From Dyella_A sp051962475 (lineage in GTDB: Bacteria; Pseudomonadota; Gammaproteobacteria; Xanthomonadales; Rhodanobacteraceae), in assembly GCF_051962475.1 (NCBI RefSeq), contig NZ_JBQCCF010000020.1, positions 95,622 through 159,621 of the forward strand: 64,000 nt of DNA. The letters are read 5' to 3'. The translations under genes were made by a program, and so were the position numbers. Below, in pieces: positions 34,295 through 43,212 of this stretch. The notes under the pieces are model-generated. The model was given only the letters and a program-made list of their open reading frames with translations. It did no database searches and was not told the origin of the DNA. Every line of letters starts with the position of its first letter. Positions within the stretch are counted from its first letter, which is position 1.

Positions 34295-35214
34295 GCGCGC
34301 GGCTGTTCTCCAGCAGCACTCCGGAGCAGCATATCGGGGAGCAGCACATCGGGGTGGGTCGTCGCCGCGGCCAAGCAGCGATTACGCAGAGGTTCCAGCG
34401 TCACCAGCCGCTGCTCCAGCCAAGCATGCAACCTCGGACCAAATAACGCGTTGGCTTTGCTGCGCGGGAGTTCGGGACGCCCTTTTACGGCCCGTTCCTT
34501 CCATGGTTCTTCCGTCAAGTCGGCGATCGGTTGCGTGCACGCAGTGTCCAACGGCATGCAGGGATCCAGCCCCAGGGCGTTGCATAGCCGGCTCCATGCG
34601 CTGGCGGCATCCTGAATAAAGTCGTCCAGGAAGATGAAGTGATGACGGGGATGGTCTGCATATCGGCCGTGAATCTCCACAGCGCGGTTCCAGCGATTCG
34701 CCCAGAGTTTGGTGCCGCCGCCGAACCCATGGTTGTCGTCGAAGCGCAAGTTGGCATCTGCAATCGAGGCCAGTACGTCCATGCCTGAGCGGATCACATG
34801 CACGAAGCGTGCTTCGGGGATGTGGCAGGTGATCTCGGACAAGTACAACAAGTGGTTGGGCGTCTTCTCGATCCAGAGCTCACGTCCGGCGGACATTGTT
34901 GCCTGATCGAGCATGCTGACAAATCGATCGACACAGGTCTGAAGACGCCAAGGCGCCGCCGTCCTGACAAAGCCGAGCTGGCGTGCCAGCTGAGCCAGTG
35001 CGTGCCGGCCGGCACGCCGTGCAAAGCCCATCTGCACGCTGCGTCGGGTTCGTCGCGTTATGCCGTAGTCACCCCAGCGCCAGGCGAGGTCGCCGTATAG
35101 CTGCTCGAACAGCGCCGTTTCCGGCAGGGTAAAGACCTGCTGATGTCGAGCGAGCATGGCTTGCACGATGGTGGTGCCCGAACGTGGGCAGCCGACGATG
35201 AAGATTCGGCGCAT
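34291..35214 (-). CDS. sulfotransferase family protein, atypical composition
   Basis: A 307-residue PAPS-dependent sulfotransferase. The 5'-phosphosulfate loop is GCPRSGTTIVQAM at residues 8-20 and the 3'-phosphate site is VIRSGMDVLASI. The acceptor is unknown; bacterial members sulfate lipids, sugars or peptides. The DNA is clearly less GC-rich (about 55-60% in places) and uses many codons rare in its neighbours, so it may be a recent arrival. No mobile element is seen at its ends. The stop overlaps the PIN gene stop. Confidence 0.85.
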   Translation of the reverse strand: MRRIFIVGCPRSGTTIVQAMLARHQQVFTLPETALFEQLYGDLAWRWGDYGITRRTRRSVQMGFARRAGRHALAQLARQLGFVRTAAPWRLQTCVDRFVSMLDQATMSAGRELWIEKTPNHLLYLSEITCHIPEARFVHVIRSGMDVLASIADANLRFDDNHGFGGGTKLWANRWNRAVEIHGRYADHPRHHFIFLDDFIQDAASAWSRLCNALGLDPCMPLDTACTQPIADLTEEPWKERAVKGRPELPRSKANALFGPRLHAWLEQRLVTLEPLRNRCLAAATTHPDVLLPDMLLRSAAGEQPRA

Positions 35215-35374
35215 AGTGAGGAAAGTAAGGTGGCGACCGGGTGCCTTTGGCGCGATTACATGTCAAACGATTCGATTCGGTATGCGTTGACGGAGCGCTC
35301 CGCGGCGATTTGGACGCAGAGCTGAGCCGTCCGCTGTGCTTCAATGCGAGACAATTTCGCCGCGAGCCGCCGCC

Positions 35375-35563
<189 letters not shown>

Positions 35564-35611
35564 ACGCTATGAAGGTCGCCTCGCTCCTCCCGACCACGCG
35601 CGGAGCGCACC

Positions 35612-36004
35612 ATGCCGTATGACCAGTCCTGGATGGGCTACGGCTTCGTCGGCGGCCTGCAAGCCGGGGCGATCAGCGCGATCGCCGGCGCGCTGCTGCT
35701 CGTGCTGTTTCATGCGGTCGGCCGCCGCGGCGGCTGGAGCGAAGCGAAGAAGATCGGCTGGGCCTACCTGCTGGCGCTGCTGCTCAGCGGCGGCGGCGAT
35801 CTGGGCAACCTGTTCTACTTCAACTTCGCCCAGCTGCAGTCGCTGCAGCTGCTGCGCGCCAAGCTCGCCGAGGTGCACGACCCGGACAACCTCGGCACGC
35901 GCGCGTTCTGCGAGATGGTGGGCGTGGCCGTGGGCATCTTCGCGGCGTGGATCGTGATCCACTGGCTGGCGCAGCGCCGCGCCAGGGATGAGCGCGCGAG
36001 CTAG
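35612..36004 (+). CDS. small membrane protein, 130 aa
   Basis: Three hydrophobic segments are clear (about 15-38, 50-65 and 101-120) around a Phe/Gln-rich loop (FYFNFAQLQSLQLL). The family was not recognised. The start MPYDQSWMGYGFVGGLQAG has a GGAG (35599-35602 region) upstream. It may form an operon with the CPXCG gene. It ends 10 bp before the stop of the convergent cardiolipin synthase gene. Confidence 0.7.
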   Translation: MPYDQSWMGYGFVGGLQAGAISAIAGALLLVLFHAVGRRGGWSEAKKIGWAYLLALLLSGGGDLGNLFYFNFAQLQSLQLLRAKLAEVHDPDNLGTRAFCEMVGVAVGIFAAWIVIHWLAQRRARDERAS

Positions 36005-36014
36005 CGAGGTTTCG

Positions 36015-37394
36015 CTAAAGGATGGGATCGAACAGCCGCGCCACGTGCATCGCCACGCGGCGCAGGTAGGGCGCATCGCCGTACTCGTGCGCGTCGATCG
36101 CGCGGCAGCGCGCGAAGTCGTCGCGCAGCATCGCCTCCACGTCGGCGGCGAATGCCTCGTCCACCGCCAGTGCGGTGATCTCGAAGTTGAGCCGGAACGA
36201 GCGGCTGTCCAGGTTCATGCTGCCGATGGCCGCCGTGTGATCGTCCACCAGCACCGCCTTCTGGTGCAGGAAGCCCGGCTGGTAGCGATAGATGCCGATG
36301 CCGCGCTGGATCGCTTCGTGCGCATGCAAGGTGGAGGCGAGGAACACGCTGCGATGGTCCGGCCGCGCCGGGATCATCACGCGCACGTCCACCCCGCGCA
36401 GCACCGCCAGCTGCAGCGCCGACAGCACGGCGTTGTCCGGCACGAAATACGGCGTGCTCAGCCACACCCGCTGGCGCGCCGCGTGGATCAGCGCGGTGAA
36501 GCACAGCGAGCCGGTTTCCTGGTCGTCCGCCGGCCCGGTGGTCAGCACCAGCACGCTGGCCGTGCCCTGCTCGGCGATCGACCCGGCGGGCGGCAGCGTG
36601 GTGCCGGTGCTCCAGTGCCAGTCTTCGGCGAAAGCGCGGCGCAGGTCGGCCACGGCCGGGCCGCGCAGTTCCAGCTGGGTATCGCGCCAGGGCGACAGCG
36701 GCAGCCGCCCGCCGAGGTATTCGTCGCCCACGTTGAGGCCGCCGACAAAGCCGCAGGCGTCGTCCACCACCACCAGCTTGCGGTGGTTGCGGAAGTTCAG
36801 CTGGAAGCGGTTGCGCCAGCGGCGCCCGGCAAAGGCCTGTACCTGCACGCCGCCGCGGCGAAGCGTGTCGACGTAGGCCGGCGGTAGGTCGTGGCTGCCG
36901 ATGTTGTCGTACAGCAGATGTATGCGCACGCCCGCGGCGGCGCGCTCCAGCAGCACCTGCTGCAGGCGGCGGCCGATGACGTCGTCGTGGATGATGAAGA
37001 ACTGCACCAGTACGTCGCGACGGGCCTGCGCGATGGCCTCGAACATCGCCTCGAAGGCAACCTGGCCGTCGATGAGCAGACGCAGCGCATGACCGCGCTG
37101 GAACGGCCGACCGGCGAGCGCGGCCAGAGCATCCAGCCGCACGCAGGCCGGATGCGCCTCGGCCGAGGCGAGGATGCCGGCGCTGCGTCGCCGCGGCGCC
37201 GGCGCGTAGCCGTGCACGTGGCTCGATCCCAGGTACAGGTACGGCACCAGGGTGAGATACGGCAGCAGCACCAGGCCCAGCGCCCAGGCCATCGCGCCCT
37301 GCGGCGTGCGCGCGTGGACCACCGCGTGCATGGCGGCGAGCGTGCCGAGCGCGTGCAGACAGAGGGCGGCGAGCGCGATCAGGTCGGCGAGCAT
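36015..37394 (-). CDS. cls: cardiolipin synthase (phospholipase D family)
   Basis: A 459-residue membrane enzyme that joins two phosphatidylglycerols, or a related donor pair, into cardiolipin. Two N-terminal membrane segments (about 3-20 and 30-55) precede two phospholipase D domains. The HKD motifs are NHRKLVVVDD (about residue 202) and FLHQKAVLVDD (about 385). STPYFVPDN and GSMNLDSRSF are typical of the family. It starts one base after the LysR stop (TGACATG), so it is co-transcribed and translationally coupled with that regulator. Confidence 0.92.
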   Translation of the reverse strand: MLADLIALAALCLHALGTLAAMHAVVHARTPQGAMAWALGLVLLPYLTLVPYLYLGSSHVHGYAPAPRRRSAGILASAEAHPACVRLDALAALAGRPFQRGHALRLLIDGQVAFEAMFEAIAQARRDVLVQFFIIHDDVIGRRLQQVLLERAAAGVRIHLLYDNIGSHDLPPAYVDTLRRGGVQVQAFAGRRWRNRFQLNFRNHRKLVVVDDACGFVGGLNVGDEYLGGRLPLSPWRDTQLELRGPAVADLRRAFAEDWHWSTGTTLPPAGSIAEQGTASVLVLTTGPADDQETGSLCFTALIHAARQRVWLSTPYFVPDNAVLSALQLAVLRGVDVRVMIPARPDHRSVFLASTLHAHEAIQRGIGIYRYQPGFLHQKAVLVDDHTAAIGSMNLDSRSFRLNFEITALAVDEAFAADVEAMLRDDFARCRAIDAHEYGDAPYLRRVAMHVARLFDPIL

Positions 37395-37395
37395 G

Positions 37396-38325
37396 TCAGC
37401 GCATCGCCTGGCGCACGGTGTCGAGCACGTCGGCCTCGTGCTGCTGCAGGCGCTCGTGCAGGAAGTCCACGAACAGCCGGATGCGCGCGGGCAGGAAGCG
37501 TCGGCTGGGATAGATCGCGTGGATGTTCGCGTCCGGCGTGGCGATGTCGGCCAGCAGCGGCACCAGGCGCCCGGCGCGCACGTCGGCGGCGATGTCCCAT
37601 GCCGACTTGAAGGTGAGCCCGTAGCCGTCCACCGCCAACTGGCGCAACAGGTCGCCGCTGTCGCAGGTGACCGCCGCCTCGATGCGCAGGGCCTGCGGAC
37701 CCTCCGGGGTCTGCAGCGTCCACGGCAGGATGCCGCGTCCGGGGCGATGCAGCATCAGGCAGGCGTGGCCGGCCAGGTCGTCGGCTTGGGCCGGGCGGCC
37801 GTGCCTGGCCAGATACGCCGGCGCGGCGCAGACCACGCGATGGTTCAGTGCCAGCCGCCGCGAGACCAGTCGCGAATCGGCCAGGGCGCCGCTGCGGATG
37901 GCCACGTCCACGCCGTGCTCGAACAGGTCGAGCGTGGCGTCGGACACGCTGATGCGCAGGCGCAACTTGGGGTGCTGCGCCGCGAATTCGGCCGCCAGCG
38001 GTGCGATCCACTGCCGCCCGAGGTCGGCCGGTGCGGCCACGTGCAGCAGGCCGCGGGCGTCCATCTGGCCGGCGCCGAGGCTGGCGTGGGCCTCGTCCAG
38101 GTCGGCCAGGATCGCGACGCAGCGCTCGTAGTAGGCGGCGCCCTCGTCGGTCAGCGTGAGCCTGCGCGAACTGCGCTGGAGCAGGCGTACGCCGAGCGCC
38201 TGTTCCAGCCGGCTCAGCCGCTTGCTGGCCGCCGCTGGCGAGAGCCCGAGCTCGCGCCCGGCGGCCGACAGGCTGCCGTCGGCGACCGCGCGGACGAACA
38301 ATTGCATCGCGTCGAGATCGACCAT
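37396..38325 (-). CDS. LysR family transcriptional regulator
   Basis: A 309-residue LysR regulator with the N-terminal winged HTH (AAGRELGLSPAAASKRLSRLE, residues about 20-40) and a periplasmic-binding-like effector domain (about 90-300). ATG 38325 is the family start. It is followed with one base of spacing by cls and is divergent from the SnoaL/MFS genes, which it more likely controls. The effector is unknown. Confidence 0.92.
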   Translation of the reverse strand: MVDLDAMQLFVRAVADGSLSAAGRELGLSPAAASKRLSRLEQALGVRLLQRSSRRLTLTDEGAAYYERCVAILADLDEAHASLGAGQMDARGLLHVAAPADLGRQWIAPLAAEFAAQHPKLRLRISVSDATLDLFEHGVDVAIRSGALADSRLVSRRLALNHRVVCAAPAYLARHGRPAQADDLAGHACLMLHRPGRGILPWTLQTPEGPQALRIEAAVTCDSGDLLRQLAVDGYGLTFKSAWDIAADVRAGRLVPLLADIATPDANIHAIYPSRRFLPARIRLFVDFLHERLQQHEADVLDTVRQAMR

Positions 38326-38355
38326 CTTCAACTCTGGGGAAAAGATGCTTGCTCC

Positions 38356-38366
38356 ATTGGGCCAAT
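38356..38366. promoter_or_regulatory. candidate LysR binding site
   Basis: ATTGG-G-CCAAT is a perfect 5-bp inverted repeat in the 99-bp divergent interval, next to AATTAT. LysR regulators bind T-N11-A dyads near such sites. It lies 31 bp from the LysR start and 59 bp from the SnoaL start. Confidence 0.4.
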
Positions 38367-38424
38367 TATCGTCGCTCGCGGCAAGGTTCACGATGCGCGC
38401 TCCGCTTTCCCCAGGAGCCCTGCG

Positions 38425-38952
38425 ATGTCCCTCGTTCCCTTGCTTGCCTCGGCCATGGTGGCCTGGTCGACGCCGCCAACCGCTTCGGCGGTGTTGAGCG
38501 CGCCGGAGCAGATCACCGTGGCCGAGGTGGCCGACCCCGCCCAGCGCGAGGCGCTTACCACCGCCGCGCGGCGCTACGCCAGTTTCTGGAACACCGGCGA
38601 CGAAGCGCTGGCCCAGCAGGCGCTGGCGTCGGACTTTGTCGATCGCACGCTGCCGCCGGGCCGCGCGCAAGGCGTGCAGGGCGCGCTCGACGCCTCGCGC
38701 ACGTTTCGCGCTGCGGTGCCAGATCTGAGCTGCACGGTGGAGCAGCTGATCGTGGCCGGCGACCGCGTGGTGGCGCACCTGCATTTCCGCGGCCACTTCA
38801 GCGGGCGCTTCGCGGGCCGGCAGGGGCGCGGCCAGCCGGTGGATTTCATCGCCACCGACATTTATCGCGTTGCCGGCGGGCGCATCGCCGAGAACTGGCA
38901 CATCGAGGACAACCTCAGCCTGCTGACCCAGCTCGGCGTGGTGACCCCATGA
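38425..38952 (+). CDS. exported SnoaL-like ester-cyclase fold protein
   Basis: A 175-residue protein with a signal peptide (about 1-22, ending TASA) and a SnoaL/NTF2-like domain (ARRYASFWNTGDEALAQQAL, FRAAVPDLSCTVEQLIVAGD, VAHLHFRGHFSG, RIAENWHIEDNLSLL). The fold binds small hydrophobic ligands; catalysis is not established. ATG 38425 has AGGAG at 38413-38417. Its stop overlaps the MFS start by four bases (ATGA), so the two are coupled. Confidence 0.85.
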   Translation: MSLVPLLASAMVAWSTPPTASAVLSAPEQITVAEVADPAQREALTTAARRYASFWNTGDEALAQQALASDFVDRTLPPGRAQGVQGALDASRTFRAAVPDLSCTVEQLIVAGDRVVAHLHFRGHFSGRFAGRQGRGQPVDFIATDIYRVAGGRIAENWHIEDNLSLLTQLGVVTP

Positions 38953-40145
38953 GCCGGCCCGCTTCGCGACTGGCGTTGTTCGCGTTGGCGGTGGCGGCCT
39001 TCGCCATCGGCACCACCGAGTTCGTGATCATGGGCCTGCTGCCCGAAGTGGCCGCCGATCTGCACGTGGGCATCCCGGCGGCGGGACTGCTGGTGTCGGG
39101 CTACGCGCTGGGCGTGGCCGCGGGCGCGCCGCTGCTGGCAATGCTCACGGCGCGCATGGAGCGCCGCCACGCGCTGTTGCTTCTGCTGGGCCTGTTCATC
39201 GCCGGCAATGCGTTGTGTGCGGTCGCGCCCAGCTACACGGTGTTGATGCTCGCGCGCGTGCTCGCGGCGTTCTGCCATGGCTCGTTCTTCGGTATCGGCG
39301 CGGTGGTGGCGGCGCATGTGGTTCCCCGCGAGCAGCGCGCGCAGGCGATCGCCCTGATGTTTGCCGGGCCGACCCTGGCCAACGTGCTGGGCGTGCCGTT
39401 TGGTACCTTTCTCGGCCAGTGGGCGGGCTGGCGCTCGACCTTTGCCGCGGTCACCGGGCTCGGGGTGCTGGCGGCGGTCGCGGTGTGGCGTTATGTGCCG
39501 CCGCTGCCGGATCTGGTGGCGCCGCAGCTGCACCGCGAGCTGCGCGTGCTGCGTGATCCGCAGGTGCTGCGCGCCCTGGCGATGACGGTGCTGGGCTTCG
39601 GCGGCGTGTTCACGGTGTTTACCTACATCGCGCCGATCCTGCAGCAGCAGGCCCATGTCAGCGTGGCCGCCACCGGCTGGGTGCTGGTGCTGTTCGGCGC
39701 CGGCACCACGCTGGGCAACCTGCTCGGTGGAAGGCTCGCCGACTGGCGCCTGATGCCCGCCCTGATCGGCATCCTCGCGGTGCTGGCGCTGGTGTTGCTG
39801 GGCTTCGCCTGGACCATGCAGCACACGGTAGCGGCGATCGTCACGGTGTTTGTGTGGGGCGTGGCTGCGTTCGCCACCGTGCCGCCGCTGCAGATGCGCG
39901 TGGTGCAGCAGGCCGGCGAGGCGCCGAACCTCGCCTCCACGCTCAACATCGCCGCGTTCAACCTGGGCAATGCATTGGGCGCCCTGCTCGGTGGCGCGGT
40001 GATTGCGGCGGGGTTCGGCCTGCCGGCAGTGAGCCTGGCCGGCGCGGCGGTGGCGGCGCTGGGGCTGGCGGTTACTGTCTGGAGTCGGGCCTGCCCGGGC
40101 CTGGCCCCGGCTCATGTCGGCGTGTCGGCGCAGGAGCCCGGCTGA
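38949..40145 (+). CDS. MFS efflux transporter (DHA1/AraJ-like)
   Basis: A 398-residue 12-segment major facilitator of the drug:H+ antiporter-1 group. The N-terminal FAIGTTEFVIMGLLPEVAAD is diagnostic for the AraJ/YdhP type, and the loop motif is LTARMERRHALLLLLG. GPTLANVLGVPFGTFLGQ is antiporter motif C. It probably exports a small toxic or signalling compound. It is translated with the SnoaL gene and is likely controlled by the divergent LysR. Confidence 0.9.
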   Translation: MSRPASRLALFALAVAAFAIGTTEFVIMGLLPEVAADLHVGIPAAGLLVSGYALGVAAGAPLLAMLTARMERRHALLLLLGLFIAGNALCAVAPSYTVLMLARVLAAFCHGSFFGIGAVVAAHVVPREQRAQAIALMFAGPTLANVLGVPFGTFLGQWAGWRSTFAAVTGLGVLAAVAVWRYVPPLPDLVAPQLHRELRVLRDPQVLRALAMTVLGFGGVFTVFTYIAPILQQQAHVSVAATGWVLVLFGAGTTLGNLLGGRLADWRLMPALIGILAVLALVLLGFAWTMQHTVAAIVTVFVWGVAAFATVPPLQMRVVQQAGEAPNLASTLNIAAFNLGNALGALLGGAVIAAGFGLPAVSLAGAAVAALGLAVTVWSRACPGLAPAHVGVSAQEPG

Positions 40146-40268
40146 GGCATGCCGCCATTCGTCGCTTTGTACCCACGGCGCACGCGCGCAGGCTGGTGCT
40201 CGCCGGTCTTCGCCACGTCACTGCGCTAGCCTGTTCTTCCCTATTCGATCCCGCCATCGGAGCTGCCC

Positions 40269-41279
40269 ATGAAAGCCGTCGCCTACCGTCAGTCGCTGCC
40301 CATCGACGATCCGCGCAGCCTGCTCGACGTGGTCTTGCCCGATCCGCCGGCGCCTACCGGACGCGACCTGCTGGTGCGCGTGCAGGCGGTATCGGTCAAT
40401 CCGGTGGATACCAAGATCCGCAGCAATGTCGATCCCGCCGGCGCCGACAAGGTGCTGGGCTGGGATGCCGCCGGCACGGTGGTGGCGGCCGGCCCCGAGG
40501 CGACGCTGTTCAAGCCCGGTGACGCGGTGTTCTACGCCGGCGCAATCGATCGCCCCGGCAGCAACGCCGAGCTGCAGCTGGTGGACGAGCGCATCGTGGG
40601 ACGCAAGCCGACCACGCTGGATTTCGCACAGGCCGCAGCGTTGCCGCTGACCACCATCACCGCGTGGGAGCTGCTGTTCGACCGGCTCGGCGTGGCGCGC
40701 GGCGACCAGCACAAGACCTTGCTGGTGGTCGGCGCGGCCGGCGGCGTGGGTTCGATGGCGGTGCAGATCGCGCGCAAGCTCACCGGACTTACGGTGATCG
40801 GTACCGCTTCACGCCCCGAGACCCAGACCTGGGTGCGCGAGCTGGGCGCGCATCATGTAGTGGATCACCGCGCCGGCCTGCTCGATCCGGTGCGCGCCGT
40901 GGCGCCAGACGGCGTCGACTACGTGATGAGCCTGACCCACACCGAGCAGCACTACGAGGCACTGGTGGAGTTGCTCAACCCGCAGGGCAAGCTGGGCCTA
41001 ATCGACGACCCGGCCACGCCGATCGACATTCGCGCGCTCAAGCGCAAGAGCATCTCGCTGCACTGGGAGTTCATGTACACGCGGTCGCTGTTTCACACCG
41101 CGGACATGCTGGCGCAGCACCGCCTGCTGCAGGAGGTGGCCGACCTCGTCGACGCCGGCGCGCTGCGCGGCACCCAGCGCGAGCACTACGGCACGATCGA
41201 CGCCGCCAACCTGCGCCGCGCCCACGCGCAGCTGGAGAGCGGCAGCACCATCGGCAAGATCGTGCTGGAAGGATTCTGA
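40269..41279 (+). CDS. zinc-type alcohol dehydrogenase-like quinone oxidoreductase
   Basis: A 336-residue medium-chain reductase of the quinone oxidoreductase/zinc-binding dehydrogenase-like subgroup (TIGR02817 type). The N-terminal GroES-like domain begins MKAVAYRQSLPIDDPRSLLD, and the NADP-binding motif is VVGAAGGVGSMAVQIARKL (about 156-174). The catalytic zinc Cys is not obvious, consistent with zinc-independent quinone oxidoreductases. GGAG lies about 8 bases upstream of ATG 40269. It would reduce quinones or enals; the substrate is not known. Confidence 0.9.
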   Translation: MKAVAYRQSLPIDDPRSLLDVVLPDPPAPTGRDLLVRVQAVSVNPVDTKIRSNVDPAGADKVLGWDAAGTVVAAGPEATLFKPGDAVFYAGAIDRPGSNAELQLVDERIVGRKPTTLDFAQAAALPLTTITAWELLFDRLGVARGDQHKTLLVVGAAGGVGSMAVQIARKLTGLTVIGTASRPETQTWVRELGAHHVVDHRAGLLDPVRAVAPDGVDYVMSLTHTEQHYEALVELLNPQGKLGLIDDPATPIDIRALKRKSISLHWEFMYTRSLFHTADMLAQHRLLQEVADLVDAGALRGTQREHYGTIDAANLRRAHAQLESGSTIGKIVLEGF

Positions 41280-41365
41280 GCGGGCGCGTTGCAACCGTTT
41301 TTCGCCGAGCTGCATCTGACGTGACGTGGCGCCGAACCGGGCGTCGTTGTCGAAGGAGTGCGCCG

Positions 41366-41656
41366 ATGGTCACGTTCGCCGTTCTTGCCCTGGTGGTGGG
41401 CATCCTGTGGCTGGCTGCCAGTCTGGTGGGATTCGTCTTCAAGCTGACCTTCGCCGTGGTCGGCAGCCTGGTCGGCCTGCTGGCCGGCATGGCCGGGTTG
41501 CTGGTCGGCGGTGTGTTGCTGCTGTTGTTGGCGCCGGTGCTCGCCTTGGCACTGCTGCCGCTGGCGATGCCGGCGCTGATCGTGATGGCGCTGGTCTGGC
41601 TGGTGGTGCGGGCGGCGCGTGGAGCATCCTCGACTCCGGCGATGACGGCCCGTTGA
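41366..41656 (+). CDS. small hydrophobic membrane protein, 96 aa
   Basis: Almost wholly hydrophobic: MVTFAVLALVVGILWLAASL, then a Gly-rich middle (GLLAGMAGLLVGG) and LVVRAARGASS at the end, giving about three membrane segments. ATG 41366 has AAGGAG at 41353-41358. The Gly-zipper-like middle suggests helix packing. No family was recognised. Confidence 0.7.
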   Translation: MVTFAVLALVVGILWLAASLVGFVFKLTFAVVGSLVGLLAGMAGLLVGGVLLLLLAPVLALALLPLAMPALIVMALVWLVVRAARGASSTPAMTAR

Positions 41657-41666
41657 GCCCGTCCAT

Positions 41667-41688
41667 CCCCCGGCCCGCGGGCCGGGGG
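41667..41688. terminator. bidirectional hairpin between small membrane gene and tonB
   Basis: CCCCCGGCC and GGCCGGGGG pair perfectly over 9 bp around CGCG (extended to 11 bp by AT/AT outside). It lies midway between two convergent stops (41656 and 41696), so it can serve both. Confidence 0.65.
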
Positions 41689-41695
41689 TATCGCA

Positions 41696-42361
41696 TCAAA
41701 CGCCGCGCAGCTGGAACGTCACCGGCACCCGCGCCCATGAGCGCACGGCGCGCCCGTCGACCACTGCCGGCTGGAACGACCAGCCCGAGAGCACCTGGCT
41801 GCGGGCGCTGCGGTCGAGCAGCGGATGGCCGCTGCTTTGCTCGACCTGCACATCGACCGGCCGGCCGCTTTCGTCCACCAGCACGCGCAGCAACACCGTG
41901 CCTTGCATGCGTTGGCGCATCGCGATTGCCGGATAGGCCAGCGGCGCCTGCCGATAGGCCAGGCTCGCCTCCACCGGCTCCGCGGCCACCGCCGATGACA
42001 GTGGCGCCAGCGTTGGCGTACTCACCGGCGGTGCGGCGACGTTGCCTTCCTCCACCACGGAAACGACGGGCGGTGCGGTCGGGGCCGGTGTTGCCCGGGG
42101 CACAGCCGTAGGCGGCGCGGGCGTCGGCAACGGCTTGATCTCCAGCATGGGCGGTGCCGGTGGTGGAGTCGGCTCCTTCTCGATGATGCGCACGGTGGGG
42201 GTCGGTGCCGGCTTGGGCAACACGTCCGCCATGCGTGGCGGCAGTGGTCGCATGGCAGCGACGAGGATGACGAGGTTGAGGGCCATCGCCGCGCTCAGGG
42301 CGGCGATGCGCACCTGGTCGGGATGGGGACGACGAGCACCAGCCAGGCTTGCGGACGACAT
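41696..42361 (-). CDS. energy transducer TonB
   Basis: A 221-residue TonB-family protein: one N-terminal signal anchor (about 17-35, RIAALSAAMALNLVILVAAM), a Pro-rich periplasmic stretch (about 45-105) and a C-terminal TonB domain (about 130-221) with APLAYPAIAMRQRMQGTVLL and VQVEQSSGHPLLDRSA. It couples the proton motive force to outer-membrane receptors. ATG 42361 has AGGAGG upstream. ExbB/ExbD genes are not adjacent, so it is an extra or orphan TonB. Confidence 0.9.
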   Translation of the reverse strand: MSSASLAGARRPHPDQVRIAALSAAMALNLVILVAAMRPLPPRMADVLPKPAPTPTVRIIEKEPTPPPAPPMLEIKPLPTPAPPTAVPRATPAPTAPPVVSVVEEGNVAAPPVSTPTLAPLSSAVAAEPVEASLAYRQAPLAYPAIAMRQRMQGTVLLRVLVDESGRPVDVQVEQSSGHPLLDRSARSQVLSGWSFQPAVVDGRAVRSWARVPVTFQLRGV

Positions 42362-42656
42362 GGGCGACCTCCTGACAATCGATGTGAGTTGTGGCGCCGC
42401 CGCGCTGCGGGGTGGCAGTGGGGATCGCGGGACGCGCCTGCAGCCTATGCCGGAAGTCATGGGTGAGACAAGTGGACGTCTGGACGGCCAAATGTTTCGT
42501 CTGCAACTTTCTCCTGTGACGACAAGGGAGTGTGGATGAGTGTCTGCGTCGCCGCCGCGCAAGGGGCGAGGCACGAAGGGCGTTGCGCCGGATTCATCCA
42601 CCCCGGGCAGAATGGCGCGGTCCGGCCGGGAATCGGCCACTCAACGGGGAAGCACC

Positions 42657-43088
42657 ATGAGCATTCGCACTACTGCAGCCGCCTTCGCGCTGCTGCTCGG
42701 CATGGCCGTCGCGCCGGCGGCGCAGGCACGCGACATCTCGTGCAAGATGACCTTCCAGCTCTCGGGCTGGTCGGTGTTCTACAAGACCGCTACCGGCAGC
42801 GGCACGGTGACCTGCAGCAACGGCCAGAGCATGCACGTGCGGTTGCGCGCCAAAGGCGGCGGCCTGACCTTCGGCAAGACCCGCATCGACCACGGCATCG
42901 GCAAGTTCACCGGCGTCAACAGCATCGCCGATATCAAAGGCCACTACGCCAACGCCGAGGCGCACGCGGGAGCGGAGAAGTCGGCCGATGCGCAGGTGGT
43001 GACCAAGGGCAGCGTGTCGCTGGCGCTCAGCGGCAAGGGGCGCGGCTGGAATCTCGGCGTTGCCTTTGGCGCCTTCATCATCGAGTGA
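42657..43088 (+). CDS. exported hypothetical protein, 143 aa
   Basis: A signal peptide ends at about AAQA (residue 24). The mature part starts RDISCKMTFQLSGWSVFYKT and has the pattern of a small beta-sandwich (GSGTVTCSNGQSMHVRLRA, KTRIDHGIGKFTG, GSVSLALSGKGRGWNLG). Two Cys (DISCKM and VTCSNG) could form a disulfide. ATG 42657 has GGGGAAG just upstream. No named family was recognised. The 295-bp region before it carries its promoter and that of tonB. Confidence 0.75.
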   Translation: MSIRTTAAAFALLLGMAVAPAAQARDISCKMTFQLSGWSVFYKTATGSGTVTCSNGQSMHVRLRAKGGGLTFGKTRIDHGIGKFTGVNSIADIKGHYANAEAHAGAEKSADAQVVTKGSVSLALSGKGRGWNLGVAFGAFIIE

Positions 43089-43212
43089 TCGCGTCGGCGG
43101 CGGTGTAGCGTGCGCCGCCGCCAGATTTCCGTGCGCCGGAGTATGCAGCGTCGGATGAGCGCGCTATGGTGCAGTGCGGAACCGCCGCATCCGCGGCGGG
43201 TGGAGAACTCAC

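Noticed and set aside
40269..41279. Zinc-dependent alcohol dehydrogenase proper
   Set aside because: The Cys/His/Cys catalytic-zinc set is not visible, so it is called a quinone oxidoreductase-like enzyme instead.
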